From assembly GCF_030272615.1 (NCBI RefSeq), contig NC_081407.1, positions 439,793,213 to 439,857,212 of the forward strand: 64,000 nt of DNA, read 5' to 3'. The notes under the pieces are model-generated. The model had not been told where the DNA came from. It saw only the letters and a program-made list of their open reading frames with translations, and ran no database searches. The position numbers were made by a program, and so were the translations under genes. This document shows positions 1 to 10,002 of this stretch, piece after piece; position 1 is the first letter of the stretch; every line of letters starts with the position of its first letter. This stretch comes from Cryptomeria japonica. Lineage: Eukaryota > Streptophyta > Pinopsida > Cupressales > Cupressaceae.

Positions 1-1
1 T

Positions 2-434
2 ACCCCTTATAATCTCGTTTATGGTGCTGATCCTATTATGTCTTTAGAGTTAGAAATTCCATCACCTAGAGTTCCTCTCAAAGGTATAGTAGATGATGAC
101 TCTTATAGAGAACAAAGACTTCAACAGCCTGAGATGCTTGATGAACAGTGTATAAATGCTCGAGCATATTCAAGCGTATCACAAAACTCTACAACGAAGC
201 TATAATGATAAGGTTATTCAACGTTCCTTCTCAGTAGGTGACTTAGTTCTCTATGAGAATCAACGCAATGTGAATGCCTTACTTGAAGAAAAGGGAAAAT
301 TTAGTCCTAATTGGCTTGGACCGTATATTGTTATTGAAGATTATGGATCAAGTGCTTATAAAATAGTGGATGTAGATGGTACGCCTCTTAAAGAACCTAT
401 AAATGCTATGCACTTGCGTAGATACTATGCTTAA
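2..434 (+). pseudogene. Gypsy integrase C-terminal region, frameshifted
   Basis: This is the end of a Gypsy polyprotein. Positions 2-150 read TPYNLVYGADPIMSLELEIP, the familiar end of the integrase core (TPF.LVYG.EAVLP.E). The frame then shifts near 151-157 into the frame that stops after 434. That frame carries a coiled segment (LEHIQAYHKTLQRSYNDKV), the integrase C-terminal fold (SVGDLVL, KGKFSPNWLGPYIV) and the closing motif NAMHLRRYYA. There is no chromodomain. The frameshift makes it non-functional as it stands. The catalytic DDE residues are upstream of the window. Confidence 0.85.
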
Positions 435-1037
435 TTCCTCATTCCTTACCTTTCATCTATCTTCTTTTCACTTCTTCAAAATTGGATAATATGTTAGCAT
501 ATCTTTGTTAGAGCAAATAGACTTAAATGATATTTTGTTTAATATATATTGCTTTGTTCTTGACAAGCGTGTTTCTTTACTCTATAGTTTGTCTTGAATT
601 CATTTATGTAAATTGCAAAAGATTTACATTTCCATTATGCTGGCATATTATACAATGTCTTTATGTGTTAAGTAGAATTGTATCATGTTGAGTTTAAGTT
701 TAAATTAAATCACATTAGTTATATGATTCTTAGGCTTAACACATATTTCTTCTCTATCATCAATGTAGTACTTGATTAAATATTTTATTTTAATTAAGTC
801 ACACATGTATCAATTTAATCATGGAGCATTGAAAAATCAATCACATGGAAATTAAATTCAGAACATACATCTACCAAATGTATTAACTTTAATCAAAATA
901 TACATTATTTTAGGCATTAAAGATAACACGTTTGAGACAAAGAGAAGCATGTATATATATATGTATGTGGATCATGTTTTCATATACAAAAGTAGATCAC
1001 TATACATCCAAAATGTGACCTATCCTACATCATGAGA
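435..1037. other. AT-rich spacer between integrase and antisense gene
   Basis: No open frame of note, no tandem repeat and no recognisable signal were found. It separates the sense pol stop from the stop of the antisense gene, so it may hold convergent 3' ends; no clear polyadenylation cluster was identified. Confidence 0.5.
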
Positions 1038-3149
1038 TCATCTCCTATCCCTAGGGCTAGTGGCTGGAGAGTGACGACTAGACGCTCCCTCCTGATCCGG
1101 CCGTGAAGGTGGACCCATAGGTGTATAGTGTGATATAGACCGTGAATGACTCCGAGAGGAACTCCTATGATCCCTATCCATAAGGATCACGTAATACGAG
1201 GTAGCCTCAGCCTGAGCTACTGCTAGGTCACGATGTGCCCGCTAAAGGTTCTCTGATAAAACTCTCTCTCTCTCCCTCCATATTTCCACCTGTACTCAAA
1301 ATGTGGAAAACAAGTCCTCATGTCGACCCGTGTTCCCCTGAGACCTATAAGCAACCTATGAGGAACTAGGGATTTGTGCCATCATGGAAATATCTGTCAC
1401 TACTTGCTGGATCAAGGAGTGCCACTCCTGCACATTAGCTGTAGCAGTAGAATAGATTTTGTATTAGTACCATTCTATATCATCAAAACATTAGTCAATC
1501 AATATAAACCTACTATACCTGGATCTCCCTCGCGCCAGTAGGGATCGTGATATGGTAGCATCTGTGACTGGGAACTACTAGGTTCCCCACGCTCAAATGA
1601 TCTGTGCACAATGGGTACAGGTCTCCATATTGCCTCGTGTTCCCCCTTTTGGGGAATAAGTGGAGGATCCAAGGCTATGGTATCATCTCCTGAATGGTGG
1701 GGAGCTGCATTTGACTCCTCCTCATCATCTCTATCCTCCTCTTCCTCATCATCCTCATCCTCATCTGCATCCTCGTCCACATCCTCATTCTCCTCATCAT
1801 CATCTCTATCTATGTCATTCTCCTCTCCTTCCTCCTCCTCCTTGGCACTAGGCTGATCTCCTATGGGTGGATCAGGATCTCCTGCCTCCTCATGACCCTC
1901 TCCCTCCTCTGGCTCCTCCAATCTGGATCCCTGATCCTCATCTCGGTCTCCATGTCTCCATGGACCTAGATGGCCTGTCGGGTAATCTGGTGGAAAGATA
2001 GGCCCTGGGTATGTCCTCATAAACCATGAGAGATACCTGCATTGTGCTCCGGGATCTACGAAGTAATCAGTGACCACATCCTGATCGGACCCCTCTATAT
2101 CTGTAATCTTGATATCATCTATCGTAGGTCTCGCTACTGCTCTAGGTCTGGGAAGGACTCGTGAGTGTCAAGTATAGATAGGTACATCGGCTGGAACACA
2201 CTGCTCTAGCCCAAACTGCCTCCGTACTCAATCAATGTAGAATGGGACTATGATATGTGAGTATCGTCCTCTTAGTAGGCGGTTCCTCTGTAAGCATGCT
2301 AGCTGCCTCTCCATTCCATCCCATCTGTGCATCCGCAGATATGGTCTCCATACTATCACCTCAGTTGTCAATCTATTGAATGCCACTCTCCAATATAATA
2401 GATCCCCAAATCTCCACTCACTGGTAAGTGGATAGGTAAACACCCTAGGTCGCTCGCTAGCCGCACTCATCAGATAGCCGATGGGCCTGGTGCATGTGAA
2501 GTGCTCAAATATCCACACCTGCAGAAGTGTGCATGTCATCAAGCTACAACACTATCCAAACACATACTCCTCAAGGTCATGATAGAGATGTGCAAGCATA
2601 CTCCGACCCCAAGCATATACTCTCATGTCTCTCCATAGCCCTGATGCACCATGTGAGACCCCCATGCATGTGCATACCTTGCCCATTAGGGCAGACGGCT
2701 AGTGCTATGATGGCAATCATAAGACATCTCACAAGGGGCACCTCTCCTGTAGGATGTAAGAGCCAACTGATCATGATGCGACCTCTCGTCTCACTCCGCA
2801 TGACTCTCCCTATGTAGTATATCTGCTCCCTCTGATGGTCCTCCGCTGACCGATCAGTCGCGTATGTCACGGTGGCTCCTCTGATAGGTAGGCGAAGTAT
2901 GCAGTACACATCCTCAAGTGTAACCGTCATCTCTCCTACTGGGAGATGGAATGTACATGCATCAAGATCCCATCGCTCCATAAGTGCCATCAACATTGCA
3001 GGATGGAATCGAATGGCTGGCATGAGGATCTCATACCATAAACCCACTATCGATAATGTATCCCTCTCTGCCTGAGTCAGCCGGGGAATCTGATCTCGCA
3101 GACTGCGAAGAATCTGCCCCGCAGTGTGCTCTCTCATGTATGGGAGATC

Positions 3150-3482
3150 CTACAATGAAAAAACATCAGTGTAATTAGTACTCAATCATCAAAATCATCT
3201 ACGCAAACTATCGAACATTGAAAGCTAACCCTGACACCCCTTGCCAAGCCCTGATTGGGACCATGGCGCTCTGAGAGGACCATGGCGCCCTGATTGGGAC
3301 CATGGCACCTTGATTGGGACCATGGCACCCTGAGAGGACCATGGCGCCTCACAGGGACCATGGTGCCCTGATAGGACCATGGTGCCCTGGATGGGACCCA
3401 GGGTCAGATTCTAGGGCCCGCATTCGATCACAGAAACTCAAAGTCAACACAAACGCAGAAAGTCAAAGTCAAGTCAACTCAC
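3150..3482 (-). other. Predicted intron of the antisense PMD gene
   Basis: Bounded by GTGAGT on the minus strand (ending at 3482) and a pyrimidine-containing TTTCATTGTAG acceptor (ending at 3150). Removing it joins two open segments in phase 0. It contains the short tandem array at 3246-3410. Confidence 0.7.
3246..3410. repeat. About 20-bp minisatellite with a GGACCATGGCGCC-like core
   Basis: Eight or so imperfect units read roughly CCTGATTGGGACCATGGCGC, alternating with CTGAGAGGACCATGGCGC. The CCATGG core is palindromic. The array lies within the predicted intron. The same core recurs once in this element's LTR near 4510. Confidence 0.85.
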
Positions 3483-3563
3483 CTCATCCAGTGGCTCGTC
3501 ACCGATCACGGCCTGTCGCATGATCTCCATCCTCATGGGATGCTTCGATCGTCGTGAAGGCAT

Positions 3564-4129
3564 GATGATGGCTATGTGGGCTCTGCTGCAATGAACAATA
3601 CTCAAAAATCAACAAAGTGACAAATGCAATAGTCACTTTCGAGGTATATATTTTCATTCCTTTACCTTTAATTTCAAAACCTTAATTTTCCTCTATCATT
3701 CATTTCATCATAACATGAGTTTGGGAGATGCAATTTTTGAACCGTTTGTTGGGTGTGAATCATATTTTTGTTCCCTTACTCCCTGGATGTTCCAAAAAGT
3801 GCTCTGATGAAGCCTCTTCAGTGAACATCTCTCATCAATAATCTCTCACACAATTTGTCGTAAGTAAACATGCTATCCTGTTTCACCTCCCTAATAAGCA
3901 AGCCAAAATAGGGGGGCATATAGCTACTCACAAATTTAATCACTTTCCTTAGTAAGCATTAGGTGATTTTGTGATCTAACGTCTGTTTTGTAGGGTGTGG
4001 TTCCTAACTGTGTACTACAGATACCACTAGGGGCTTCATTCAACAGACTTATGGATATATCCTTTTTCAAATAATGTTTAATTTCCTATACTTTAGCTTG
4101 CATATGCACGTAGTACTCATATGACTGCT
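3564..4129. other. Untranslated 3' internal region of the Gypsy element
   Basis: No coding signal was seen. It would hold the promoter of the antisense gene, since it lies immediately upstream of that gene's ATG on the minus strand, and the sequence leading into the polypurine tract. No TATA box is convincing by eye. Confidence 0.4.
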
Positions 4130-4144
4130 AAAGTGGGGGCTAAA
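4130..4144 (+). promoter_or_regulatory. Polypurine tract (Gypsy)
   Basis: AAAGTGGGGGCTAAA directly precedes the LTR's TGTAG. The plus-strand primer position and the G-run are typical of plant Gypsy elements. Confidence 0.85.
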
Positions 4145-5771
4145 TGTAGCATCGTAAATTGTACGCACTTGCTAAAGTGGTACAATTTCACACCTAGTTT
4201 AGCACCCGCCTTGGCGCATTTTGCACTTTGCATCGCATTTTCCCTTTAGCACTTAATTAATCAAATTAATTAGGTCTAAGGTTCTATCTTATCATCTTCC
4301 GCATCATAAAGTTGGGCCCTTTCATTAAAGTGTGCCCCTTTCATTTTATTCCTCCAATACATCATTTAATCAAAAACCCTAATTAGGTCCTATTTTGAAC
4401 TTGGGGGCTTGATTTCGGGCGTCAAAAAATCTCGAAATCACCTGTAACTTCAGGATTCACTCTAAAACCATCATATCCGACGGCCCTGAAAATTTGGTGA
4501 AAAGTTGTCAGGACCATGGCGCCCGAAGTGCACACGGTCCCGAACATTTTTCCCAAAATTTTAGGAGCACAATCCAATCATAAAATAAAGCTTAACCGCA
4601 AGAAATTGGCAAGAGATTCAATCTCGAGGTCAGCCAAAAGTTGAAATTAAGACCTAGGGTTTCATATATAAGAGCTCTCTTTCTTCATTTGAAAGGATTT
4701 GAATTTTGGTTTCAAGGACCTTCTATGCAGCGAAAGAGCAGATCTTTGAAGACTTCAACAACATTCAACATCCACCCATCAAGCATTCATCAATTTCATT
4801 CATCCATTTAGGGCTTTGAAGATATTAAAGAGAAATAGGGGATCACCGACTGAAGATTGGCTTGTACCCCTCCCTTGGGGTTGGGTATGATTTCATGTTG
4901 TTTTCATGTCTTTGCATAAGCCTCATTCTATCATTTGTATTCATGCTTTAGATCACTTTGCATATTGATTTGGAGCATTTATATTATCATTTACAAGCAA
5001 TTAGGGTTTACTTTCTAGGTTGCTCTAGTTTGCTTACTTGCATTTTAGGATCTTGCACACACACAAGGTCTGCACACACACTACTTTTTCAATACAACTT
5101 GGCTATTCATGGAGGTGGAAATCACCAAAGCAGGGGTTTGACTAAGGCAAAACCCTATATAGCCGCCCACCATACCTTTTCAGATATAAGTGCAGATTTC
5201 AGGATTCGGACGACACCGCAAGTTGCAGATTCAACGGGAGCAGACTAAGACGGGACAACACACCAAATTGTAGAGCAGAAACCCAGGACAGGGGCATGGG
5301 GCACCCTGGTCCTGCCAGGACAGGGGCGCTGGGCACCCTGGTCCCTCTGTCAGACAGCAATTTTCAGCATTTTCGACAGTTTTCTAGGTTGTAAAACAAC
5401 AGTTTCAGGAGCAGAATCAAGACAGTGGCGCTCGCGCTCCCATCCCGAACATTTTCACTCAGATTTTAACTCTGGGTACACATCTGTATTCTTATCTTGT
5501 CCTTGTGTTTACAGCTTTCCATTGTGTAATCTCAATTCTGCAATCTCGTTATTAGTTCATACTTGCACTTTGGGGTTAGGAATTGAACTTGCATCATTCT
5601 ATCTTTCAATTACAACAAAGGAATAGAAACCCTAATAGGTAGCCCGTGGCTCTCTCTTCCACAAAAAGAAGTAGCCAATTGTGTGATACCTCTAGGCTCT
5701 TTCGTATTCCACAATGTGTGTCAAAAGGTAGGATTAGGGCATGTTAGCCTAGTCTCGCTTTTTCTCCTACA
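4145..5771 (+). repeat. 3' LTR of the Gypsy element (1627 bp)
   Basis: It begins TGTAG after the polypurine tract and ends CTACA at 5771, a matching inverted terminal pair. A TATATAAG box lies at 4665-4672. It carries short GC-rich segments (GGACCATGGCGCCC near 4510; GGACAGGGGCGCTGGGCACC-like repeats at 5280-5340) that resemble the intron minisatellite. The right end is supported by the switch to family B sequence at 5772. The 5' partner LTR is off-window, so the boundary cannot be confirmed by comparison. Confidence 0.75.
4665..4672 (+). promoter_or_regulatory. Putative TATA box of the Gypsy LTR
   Basis: TATATAAG followed by GAGCTCTCTTTC, about 520 bp into the LTR. This is the only strong TATA motif in the LTR and a plausible U3/R marker. 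Confidence 0.5.
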
Positions 5772-6211
5772 CAGTTGTTAGGGAGTCTTGACCTTTTCTA
5801 AAATTTGTCCTTTCATTAATATCATTTTTGTCCAACCTAGCTTAGTATCCAAGAATAAAAAGGGTTGCATTTCAGCTCTGGCCTTCAATGCCATGATGCT
5901 ACGCATCCATTTTGCTACATTAAAATAAAGGTTCTCACCTACAAAGTGCATTACTGAAAGCAAGTTTTTTTCTTTGTCTCTAACTATCCTCTATCTAATT
6001 TCTTCTCACTAACATTTCTTCCGTCAGTCTTGGTAGTCCATTCAAACCTATTATCTTCTATCATTCTTATCGATCAATTGGCCTCTTTTCTGAATTTTTT
6101 CGGCCAATTCCTCGAGGGGGCATGCATATGTCATTATTATTATCTGGGGCATTTTCATTATTGTTCTTTGAAACAACGCTTAAAATCGCATTGTCTCAAA
6201 GAGGGGCAAAA
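5772..6211 (+). mobile_element. Family B internal remnant with large internal deletion
   Basis: 5772-5850 matches the family B leader around 9665-9755 (TTGTTAGG...CCTAGCTTAGTATCCAAG). It then jumps to sequence matching 18770-19124 just before the 3' LTR (GTTGC..TTC.AGCTCT.GCCTTCAATGCC). About 9 kb of internal sequence, including the whole ORF, is missing at the join near 5850. It ends in the polypurine tract CAAAGAGGGGCAAAA (6197-6211) feeding into the LTR at 6212. The Gypsy element inserted at its left edge. Confidence 0.8.
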
Positions 6212-6921
6212 TGTAGACACCTAAAAATGGTCAACGCTTGCGGAATCATACTTTAACATTTGCGCATTGCCTCATTTTAGGCTTTTGCATTGCATTAACA
6301 TTTCTCCTATGATTCGCACTTGGTATTTATCATTTGCGAGCATCGAGTCATTCTTCTACATTCTTCATTCATCTCACTTTCAAATTTGGTCTTGTCGACA
6401 ACAATCTTCAATCATGTTTTTGGTAGATCTTTGTCCTTGTCAATCTTGTCATATTGCGATCGATTCGTCATCGATCCTTGTCCTTTTCAATCATGTTAAT
6501 TTGGTCAATTTGTCATTGATTTTTGTCAACCAATCTCAATCAAATCGTTTATCAACACTGGTCATTTATCAATTCAGAATCATGATCATAATCAAATCAA
6601 CATCAATTATCTTTCATCAAGACCTAATTGTCGTTCTTGCATTGTTAATTCATCTTTTAGGGTTTCATGATTTAATCATTTAACCTTGTTTGTCATTTCT
6701 CTCTCTAGGATTAATAAATTATTTATTTATCCTAAGTCTTCTTATCGCAATTAAATGTTCATTTAATTGGCTAATTATTCCTTTTTTTGTGAATTAATTA
6801 ATAAATGACAAATTATTAATTAATTTACCTAATTCCTAATTTCCTAATTTCCAAGTCATCATTTCTAACCTAATTTTCTAATTTCTCCTAAATTCCTAAA
6901 TGTCTATTTCTATTTCAAATT

Positions 6922-7828
6922 CATGTCATAAATCCTTGCATAGCAATTTGTCATAAATTGCCATAAATTGTCATAAAATCCTTCCATAGCAATTTGTCAT
7001 ACACATGTCATAATTTTGCTATTCTTGATTTGAATTTCCATTTGAATCATTATCATGCTAATTTGATCATTTCTCCAATTTATCTATAAATTGGATGAGT
7101 TTCTTCAATCAAGATCCCCAATTGATCGCATCCTAATCAGATTATCGAATTTCTAATCAATCACGCTTCGAGTACTTTTGAGCAATTTTCTTATCTACTT
7201 GCTTTCAATCATGTATGTGCACTTGTAGGTGAGATCCACAACCAAACTATTTCAAGAGGAAAGAAGAACAATGGAGCCGCATGAAGGAAGCATTTAGATC
7301 TACATCTGGTTTGCATAATCTTTTTGAATGTTTTATCTTTATGTCTCTATTGAATGTGTTTAGGATAGATCATGTCATAAATCCTTGCATAGCAATTTGT
7401 CATAAATTGTCATAAATTGTCATAAAATCCTTGCATAGCAATTTGTCATACACATGTCATAATTTTGCTATTCTTGATTTGAATTTCCATTTGAATCATT
7501 ATCATGCTAATTTGATCATTTCTCCAATTTATCTATAAATTGGATGAGTTTCTTCAATCAAGATCCCCAATTGATCGCATTTTGAATCCCTAATCAGATT
7601 ATCAAATTTCTAATCAATCACGCTTCGAGTACTTTTGAGCAATTTTCTTATCTACTTGCTTTCAATCATGTATGTGCACTTGTAGGTGAGATCCACAACC
7701 AAACTATTTCAAGAGGAAAGAATAATAATGGAGCCGCATGAAGGAAGCATTTAGATCTACATCTGGTTTGCATAATCTTTTTGAATGTTTTATCTTTATG
7801 TCTCTATTGAATGTGTTTAGGATAGATC
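6922..7828 (+). repeat. 449-bp tandem duplication inside the LTR
   Basis: 6922-7370 is repeated at 7371-7828 almost exactly, starting CATGTCATAAATCCTTGCAT. The second copy has a 9-bp insertion (TTTGAATCC-like) after GATCGCAT. The unit includes the putative TATA box and the following transcribed region (GTGCACTTGTAGGTGAGATC). Confidence 0.95.
7085..7090 (+). promoter_or_regulatory. Putative TATA box of the family B LTR
   Basis: TATAAA lies in the dyad CCAATTTATCTATAAATTGG. The same box is kept at 7534-7539, at 20127-20132 in the 3' LTR and on the minus strand near 48030 in element C. Confidence 0.5.
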
Positions 7829-7915
7829 ATTGCAATTGTGCTTTCGTGATTGAGCTATAAGATTAGTATGTTTATCTTTCTTGTGATGATTTCCTATTTC
7901 CTAATGTATATTAAT

Positions 7916-7932
7916 TGGTGAACCCGACGTGA
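7916..7932 (+). promoter_or_regulatory. Primer binding site complementary to tRNA-Trp
   Basis: TGGTGAACCCGACGTGA is the exact complement of the 3' end of plant nuclear tRNA-Trp including CCA (TCACGTCGGGTTCACCA, from established tRNA sequence). It sits five bases after the LTR end. Confidence 0.85.
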
Positions 7933-8034
7933 ACACTAACCCTCTAACCCCTTTACTATTTTTTTTTGAGTGCTTATGAGTTGATTTGCAAGCCAAAAAA
8001 AACCAAAAACAGGGCAGTGCAGGGCTTTCTGGGG

Positions 8035-8160
8035 ACTTCTGCGCCTGTGTCAGACAACCTGCACCTGTGTTGAGCATTTTGTGCTTGTGTTAAAGACATT
8101 TTGTGCTTGTGTCATGGGTTCTGCACTTGTGTCATGAGTTCTGCGCCTATGTAAAGTCCA
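8035..8160 (+). repeat. Leader minisatellite, TGCGCCTGTGT(C) core
   Basis: Five or six imperfect 20-27 bp units (TTCTGCGCCTGTGTCAGACA, TTGTGCTTGTGT and similar). The same array is present in reverse at about 47410-47530 in element C (GACACAGGCGCAGAA), so it is a family feature. Confidence 0.8.
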
Positions 8161-9020
8161 GAACAGAGGTAAAAATGCAGTGTTTTACTTGAAAATTGTC
8201 TTGTTTTTTTGCATTTTGTTTTCTGTGTTTTGGTTGTTGGTACTAATTATCTGTGCAACATCTTGGCATACACATGGCAAAGACAACAAATCAAACTACT
8301 AACATGTGTTATGCAGAATTGATAGTCAAAGAATAAATACCTCAAACTTCTAACTTGGGTTTTTGCAGGTTGCCTTGGAGAAACAACTAAACTTGGTGTT
8401 TGTTATTAATGTTTTAGGCACCTAGTGATTTCTAAATAGGTTGGAATGAACATTTTTTTGCTTTGATTGTTGAGTGTGACATTGGAGTAGGAGAGTATGC
8501 TCTCATCCTTTTTAGGGTGATCAGAAATCCAGATCTTAGATACCATGCTCGTGTCTTTGATTGTGTGTCGCCTTTAGAGGGCCTGCCTTCCCGACCACTT
8601 TGCTTTTGCAAGCAAGTGATAATCGTGAGAAGGGAATGACCCAAAGTGAGTATGACTAGAATACCTTGGCATTCTAACTCACTATAAACAAATACTTGAT
8701 GGGCGAAAGCCTTGAAGGAAGGGTTACGTGGGAATTGCAGTTACTTGGGAAGTGATGACCCTTGAACTCTTTCTCATATCAACATCTAAGTAGGGCCTCA
8801 TGGGTCTAAATCATGCTTGCGCGACTACATTTGTTTTGTATCTTGGTGGGCTTAATGTCTCAATCACGCTTGCGTGACATCAAGGAGTAACACTTAATAG
8901 AAATCCTGACTAAACACCTTGTTTTTAGAGGCCAAAAACCCTTCTAGTTGCTTGAGAAGGACAAGTTCAGATACTTGGAAGAGATACTAAGTTCTCCATG
9001 GGCAAATTTCCATGGGGACT

Positions 9021-9079
9021 GATGCTTGGCTGCCCTGAGAAGTGAGTGTCGTGGAGGGGAGCCCGTGGGGTCAAGCATC
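9021..9079 (+). ncRNA. Conserved leader hairpin candidate
   Basis: GATGCTTG (9021-9028) pairs with CAAGCATC (9072-9079). The GC-rich interior (CTGCCCTGAGAAGTGAG...GGAGGGGAGCCCGTGG) is kept almost unchanged in element C at 46491-46549 on the other strand. It may be an RNA packaging or dimer element; function not shown. Confidence 0.45.
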
Positions 9080-10002
9080 TATGTATTCTCCTTGAATCTC
9101 ATAACGAGTCTACCTGTCAAGTACCTAATGTCCTTGCCATCCATAAGACATGTGGAAATGAGCATGATTGTCTTGAGTCTATGTTAAAATATCTTGTCTT
9201 CTTTACTTGTCAAAAGTTGAATTGAATCTCATTTCAAAAGCAAGACAAATTGATTCAAAACAAGGTTAAACACAAGAACATTTCATCCAACAAAGTTCAA
9301 ATTCAAAACATCTTCAAACATGGTTGTCAAACATTGTTCAAAATCTTGTCTCAACATTCATGTCACTTAGATTTAGGTTCATCCTAGGTTGCATTTTGCA
9401 AAGTTCATTGTCAAGTACCAAGGTTAGGTTTCACCTAAGTCATACTCCTTTGCATATCAATAAGGGTCATCCATTTGCATATGTCCTCTTGCATTAAATT
9501 CATACCATTGTCATACTTTGCATACCCTAGGTCTCTTCATTAAGTTTAGGTCATTATCATATCATATTAGGGTAATTTGCATAGTAATTGTCCCTTAGCA
9601 TATAGTGTCAAAACTAGGTTTTGTCATACTTGAGTAATCCAAATCTTTGATAAACCCTAAGTCATTGTTAGGAAGTCTAGACCTTATCAAACCTTCTGTC
9701 CTTTTGTCATCCATGTCATTTCATCAAACCTAGCTTAGTATCCAAGCATATAGGGGAGACATTGTCATTTTGTCCTTTTGTCACTTGGTCCTTTTGTCCT
9801 TTGAGGTCTAGACATCATTTCAATTTCCTAAGGGTCTCTTTTAGATTTGCATACATAAGTTTGTCAAAAATCTTCAAAAACAACCAAAAACATAGATTGC
9901 ACTCTTGCCATAGATTGCATTTTCATTTATTTAGTTTGCATTTAGTTGCATATCATACATTATCATTGAAAAATTCCAAAAATATTGCATTTGCATAGTG
10001 AC

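Larger units (their letters stand above)
1038..3563 (-). pseudogene. Antisense spliced gene with plant mobile domain (PMD) inside the Gypsy element
   Basis: Exon 1 (3563-3483) starts MPSRRSKHPMRMEIMRQAVI, is 27 codons long and ends at a consensus donor (GAG|GTGAGT). The intron (3482-3150, 333 bp) ends TTTCATTGTAG and exon 2 resumes in phase as DLPYMREHTAGQ. The first half has the PMD hallmark FHLPVGEMTVTLEDV followed by ILRLPIRG, then LLQVWIFEH and VRRQFGLEQ as in MAIN/MAIL-type PMD proteins. Next comes a strongly acidic Asp/Glu tract (about 1700-1850). The C-terminus is Ser/Arg-rich (HRSSSRSHSRS) and stops at 1038. Lesions: a frameshift near 2585, a TAG near 2545, a TGA at about 2229 where the family has Trp (YID*VRRQFG), another near 2170, and breaks around 1290-1400. 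The domain occurs in host proteins and in plant transposons; its role here is unknown. Confidence 0.8.
1..5771 (+). mobile_element. Ty3/Gypsy LTR retrotransposon, 3' portion (Tat-like)
   Basis: The visible order is integrase C-terminus (2-434), an AT-rich spacer, an extra gene in antisense (1038-3563), a spacer, a polypurine tract (4130-4144) and a 3' LTR (4145-5771). The 5' LTR, gag, protease and RT lie outside the window. Extra ORFs between integrase and the 3' LTR, often antisense, are known in Tat-lineage plant Gypsy elements, which is why I favour that lineage; no RT is visible to confirm it. Sequence directly after the LTR matches the internal region of family B, so this element inserted into a family B copy. 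Frameshift and stops show it is inactive. Confidence 0.85.
6212..7910 (+). repeat. Family B LTR, shared middle copy (1699 bp)
   Basis: Starts TGTAGACACC after the polypurine tract and ends ...AATGTATA five bases before the PBS. In the related element at 39481-49017 the same end reads CTACA, so the terminal CA has decayed to TA here. It contains a 449-bp direct tandem duplication (6922-7828), which explains why it is longer than the 1.33-1.37 kb LTRs elsewhere. TATAAA boxes occur at 7085 and again at 7534 in the duplicate. Confidence 0.85.
7933..10002 (+). other. Family B non-coding leader (about 2.1 kb)
   Basis: No ORF was found. It is conserved with the leader of element C (45508-47626 on the minus strand). 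It contains a short degenerate array with a TGCGCCTGTGT core (8035-8160), conserved GC-richer blocks (8570-8690) and a hairpin candidate (9021-9079). The last 140 bases (from 9862) are also the start of the tandemly repeated ORF block. Packaging or dimerisation signals would be expected in such a leader; that is inference. Confidence 0.7.

Noticed and set aside
1611-1856. Plus-strand poly-Ser frame
   Set aside because: It is the complement of the acidic Asp/Glu tract of the antisense PMD gene.
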